Assembly (NCBI GenBank): GCA_022071945.1
Contig: JAJVIN010000005.1
Location: forward strand, 62,001-126,000
Length of the DNA: 64,000 bases
Origin: Thermoanaerobaculia bacterium
Lineage (GTDB): Bacteria; Acidobacteriota; Thermoanaerobaculia; UBA5066
Direction: 5' to 3'
In this document: one piece after another, positions 61,853-64,000 of the stretch
Position numbering within the stretch: the first letter of the stretch is position 1
Layout of the letters: each line of letters opens with the position of its first letter
The notes under the pieces: generated by a model
The model's database searches: none
What the model was told of the DNA's origin: nothing
The model's input: only the letters and a program-made list of their open reading frames with translations
Translations under genes and position numbers: made by a program

Positions 61853-62731
61853 TCACTTCTCGGCCGGCACGAGGCGGCCGTCGACCTCGATGAAGTGGGT
61901 GACGTGAAACGGGGCGACGGAAGCTCGAGGTTCGCACACCAGCCAGGTTTCCTCGTTTCTCGTGACCAGATGAGCGAGTCCTCCGAATGACGGCTCCGTT
62001 CCCGGGGGAAGTCTTCCCATTGGCCTGGTCTCGAACAGGATCTCGGCCCAGGCGTGACCGCGGGCTCCGGCTTCTCCGAGGGCGATCCTCCCGTGAAAGC
62101 CGAGTTCCCGAGCGATTGCGACGATTACGGCTGCGCGGTCTTCGCAATCGCCCTCACGAGTCCTGAGGGAGACGGAGACCGGCTGGATGGTGTCTTCGCC
62201 GGGATCGAGCCGGTGACGCCAGGTCTTCTGGAGATCGATGAGGATGCGGGAGATGAGCTGCCCCTTGTCGAGTCCGGCGGGCTGGGAGGCTATCCAGGAG
62301 CGGACGGCGTCGGAGTCGGACAAGGCAACGGGGAGCTCGCCGGCGAAGGACTCGAGGGTCTCGCACTCGGGACTCCTCATCGCGAGGAACGGAGTGGCCC
62401 CGGCAAGAAGGACGAGGCCGAGCAAGGTCACCCTACCTGCGGGAATCGGGATCCTCTTCCGGAGTTCCTCCACCCTGGACATCTGGGCTGGTTCCGCTTC
62501 CAGGGGGGGCCAGTAGTTACGGAGCTTCTCCTGCGTATCCAGTTCGAATATGGCCCGCCCGGCGAAGAGCGAAACTGCGAGGTTCATGGAGAAGAAGCCG
62601 AGAGCGAGGAGGGCCGCAGCGAACCAGGGGGGCTCTCCGAGTATTCGGAGGATGGCACCCGTTTGAAGAACGGCAGAGACGACGAGGTAGATGGTGCCCA
62701 GGACGGAGCCAAGGCGTTGTGCTTTGGACAT
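61853..62731 (-). CDS. Membrane protein with transglutaminase-like domain
   Basis: A 292-residue protein. Three N-terminal hydrophobic segments (residues ~8-28, ~33-52, ~98-117) precede an extracytoplasmic domain. RTREGDCEDRAAVIVAIARELG supplies the nucleophilic Cys, ARGHAWAEI the His and TWLVCEPRAS an acidic residue at the third position, the order of the transglutaminase/cysteine-protease fold. In bacteria such domains usually act as proteases or amidases. It is the first gene of the DUF4407 cluster. AAGGGA precedes the ATG. The target could be the neighbouring coiled-coil proteins, which is inference. Confidence 0.8.
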   Translation of the reverse strand: MSKAQRLGSVLGTIYLVVSAVLQTGAILRILGEPPWFAAALLALGFFSMNLAVSLFAGRAIFELDTQEKLRNYWPPLEAEPAQMSRVEELRKRIPIPAGRVTLLGLVLLAGATPFLAMRSPECETLESFAGELPVALSDSDAVRSWIASQPAGLDKGQLISRILIDLQKTWRHRLDPGEDTIQPVSVSLRTREGDCEDRAAVIVAIARELGFHGRIALGEAGARGHAWAEILFETRPMGRLPPGTEPSFGGLAHLVTRNEETWLVCEPRASVAPFHVTHFIEVDGRLVPAEK

Positions 62732-63163
62732 CTTCTTTCCCTTCTTGAGCCAGACGCTTCTCCGGGGCTCACCATCTCAATCGGATGAAGCCGCCAGAAT
62801 CGGCGAAAGATGTGAGTCGAATCTTCCAAGAGGAGGAAGTCGTCGCATGGCCCCTCGTGGTGACGTCCGCGGGGACATGCGACCGGAGAGCCCGCCCAGA
62901 GAGCCTCCAAGACCGTACGCGGCACTCACGAGAACGGGCTGCGGCGGAAATGGGGCCGAAGCACCCCGCGATCAGTGCAGGGAAGCTCACTTTCAGGTCA
63001 ACCGCTGGACTTTCGAGGGGGAGCCCGTCCTCACGCGCGATCGCCCGGGACAGGGCACTGGCACCGTGCGGCAGCCGCAGGCCGAACGATCAAGGCCGTC
63101 CCGGCGATGAACCCTGCCTGCACGCCGCTCGTCAGCAGGTGCCTGCCGCAGACGCCGAGCACA
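62732..63163. other. Noncoding gap of about 430 nt
   Basis: Between the transglutaminase-like start and the HD-gene stop I find no convincing gene. Frames on both strands lack family motifs, ribosome sites and normal composition. The promoter of the 59.2-62.7 kb cluster should lie in its left part. Confidence 0.6.
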
Positions 63164-63676
63164 TCACCTGGAAACGTACCCCATGGATCGAGCCAACTCG
63201 TGCAGGGATCGAAAGAGGGAGGAACCAGAAAGGCCTCGGGACTCGGCCAGTGAGAGGATTCCGACGGTCGACTCGATCACCCGAGGTTTCTCTCTGTACA
63301 GAGCATCAAACACCGAGAACCTGGACGAGAGGTTGTCGTACCGATCCGCGATTCGGACCAGGATGGCCTCCACGGGAGCCAATTGCAGGCGACGGAGGAC
63401 ATCCATGTCGTTCTGTCCCGGGCTCTTCGTGAGCAGACCGACGATACACTGGGTTTTGTCCGGGAACCCGTCGATTGTGTGCGATGTGTCTTCGAGGACG
63501 TCGTGCAGGAGGGCCGCCGCGATCGTCTCCGAGTCCACGGAGGGGACATTAGAAGAGACGAGGATGGCAACGCCGAAGGGATGTAGCAGAAAGGGATCAC
63601 CGTTTCGCCGAAGTTGTCCAGCATGAGCGATCCGGGCGACCTCGCGCGCGAAAGCAACTAGCTGGGTAGAGTTCAT
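63164..63676 (-). CDS. Small HD hydrolase resembling ppGpp hydrolases (MESH1/SpoT N-domain-like)
   Basis: A 170-residue single-domain protein. ARIAHAGQLRRNGDPFLLHPFGVAI and AAALLHDVLEDTSHT reproduce the HD-site text of RelA/SpoT and MESH1 hydrolases (His, HD in LLHDVLEDT), and LVRIADRYDNLSSR matches the later Asp/Asn block (KLADRLHNM in RelA/SpoT). It has no synthetase, TGS or ACT domain, so it would be a small alarmone hydrolase that converts (p)ppGpp to GDP/GTP plus pyrophosphate. A perfect TAGGAGGT ribosome site 6-7 nt upstream fixes ATG 63676. Alternative: a related nucleotide hydrolase such as an NADPH phosphatase. Confidence 0.8.
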   Translation of the reverse strand: MNSTQLVAFAREVARIAHAGQLRRNGDPFLLHPFGVAILVSSNVPSVDSETIAAALLHDVLEDTSHTIDGFPDKTQCIVGLLTKSPGQNDMDVLRRLQLAPVEAILVRIADRYDNLSSRFSVFDALYREKPRVIESTVGILSLAESRGLSGSSLFRSLHELARSMGYVSR

Positions 63677-64000
63677 GACGATACCTCCTATGGGCAGAAA
63701 CAAACTGCCTGCTTTGGCCTCCCCAAAAAGGGAGGACGCCCCTGTCGAGAGGCCGCCTATTCCGAAGTACGATGTCGAAGTGCGCTCGCACTTCCTGACC
63801 GAATCGCGGTTCGGCGTCCGTGGCGTCCATCGCATCATCGGACGGCAGCGGCGATGCCCCTCCGCGCAGCCGAAACACCTGTAGGGCCAACTCTGTCATC
63901 AAGGCGAGCAGTGACGTGACATCAATGACGAGCAGCGGCAGCGAATGCCCAGGGCGCGCCTCCGCAAGCCGAATCCGATGCGGTACCGTCTCAGTTGGTG
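63677..64000. other. Right-edge region, possible partial gene on minus strand
   Basis: About 320 nt with no firm gene. One minus-strand frame is open from the window edge (~63998) leftward and includes a hydrophobic stretch (HSLPLLVIDVTSLLALM), but it would run 80 nt into the HD gene past its ribosome site, so I treat it as doubtful. Confidence 0.3.

Noticed and set aside
62785-63432. Plus-strand open frame of ~215 codons in the gap before and across the HD gene
   Set aside because: No ribosome site, skewed Arg/Ser/Pro composition, and it overlaps the well-supported HD gene on the other strand.
63597-63998. Minus-strand frame open at the right edge
   Set aside because: It would overlap the HD gene start and its strong ribosome site; only a short hydrophobic stretch supports it. 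Needs sequence beyond the window.

Overview
This is a gene-dense, G+C-rich bacterial chromosome segment (roughly two thirds G+C by eye) with about 58 protein-coding genes. I recognised no tRNA, rRNA, CRISPR array, transposase or prophage gene. The mix suggests an Acidobacteriota-like or comparable deep-branching Gram-negative soil or sediment bacterium: several ECF sigma/anti-sigma operons, a fused MFS/spermidine synthase, a royal-jelly-protein homologue, many signal-peptide-bearing orphans and a group-2-like [NiFe] hydrogenase. That assignment is inference from gene content only.

Left part (1-25.5 kb). The window opens inside a topoisomerase III-RecQ fusion gene, followed by a DDAH-like hydrolase. 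Minus-strand genes encode a fused MFS/spermidine synthase, a large secreted propeller protein and a POT-type transporter. Next come an intracellular subtilase, a Tat-exported amine oxidase, a MarR regulator, a two-gene ABC exporter, an FmdB zinc ribbon, aconitase and a peptide-binding lipoprotein. A four-gene minus-strand operon (23.3-25.5 kb; ECF sigma, membrane anti-sigma, TPR protein, Spy/CpxP-like protein) has a 4-nt overlap at every junction.

Middle part (25.7-50 kb). This is mostly housekeeping and small accessory modules: a DUF4920-like protein, a PepSY-type membrane protein, VapBC, an MFS exporter, a G3E GTPase, an ankyrin protein, glutamine synthetase of the type lacking an adenylylation site, an HD hydrolase with an amidohydrolase and a universal stress protein, an orphan secreted pair behind a 15-C tract (35.7-37.9 kb), an RmlC-like epimerase, a yellow/MRJP protein, a MinD-like ATPase, a GT39-like membrane enzyme, a PcnB-like polymerase, a STAS protein, a second PIN toxin pair whose toxin seems to start at CTG, TypA, and a second ECF sigma / zinc-type anti-sigma operon.

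Right part (50.9-64 kb). This is the most interesting region. A plus-strand cluster (50,934-57,483) places a soluble [NiFe] hydrogenase small subunit, large subunit and maturation protease between two soluble histidine kinases: an N-terminal REC-kinase and a HisKA-HATPase-REC-REC-HPt kinase. The second kinase overlaps the protease gene by 4 nt. It may be an H2-responsive phosphorelay. A minus-strand cluster (59,249-62,731) then encodes a membrane transglutaminase-like protein, a DUF4407-like membrane/coiled-coil protein and two tandem paralogous anchored coiled-coil proteins. Upstream lies a small HD hydrolase resembling ppGpp hydrolases. I know of no described function for this set.

A recurring TANNNT -10-like hexamer lies upstream of many starts. 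At several genes it sits 6-15 nt from an ATG that has no Shine-Dalgarno, which suggests leaderless mRNAs.
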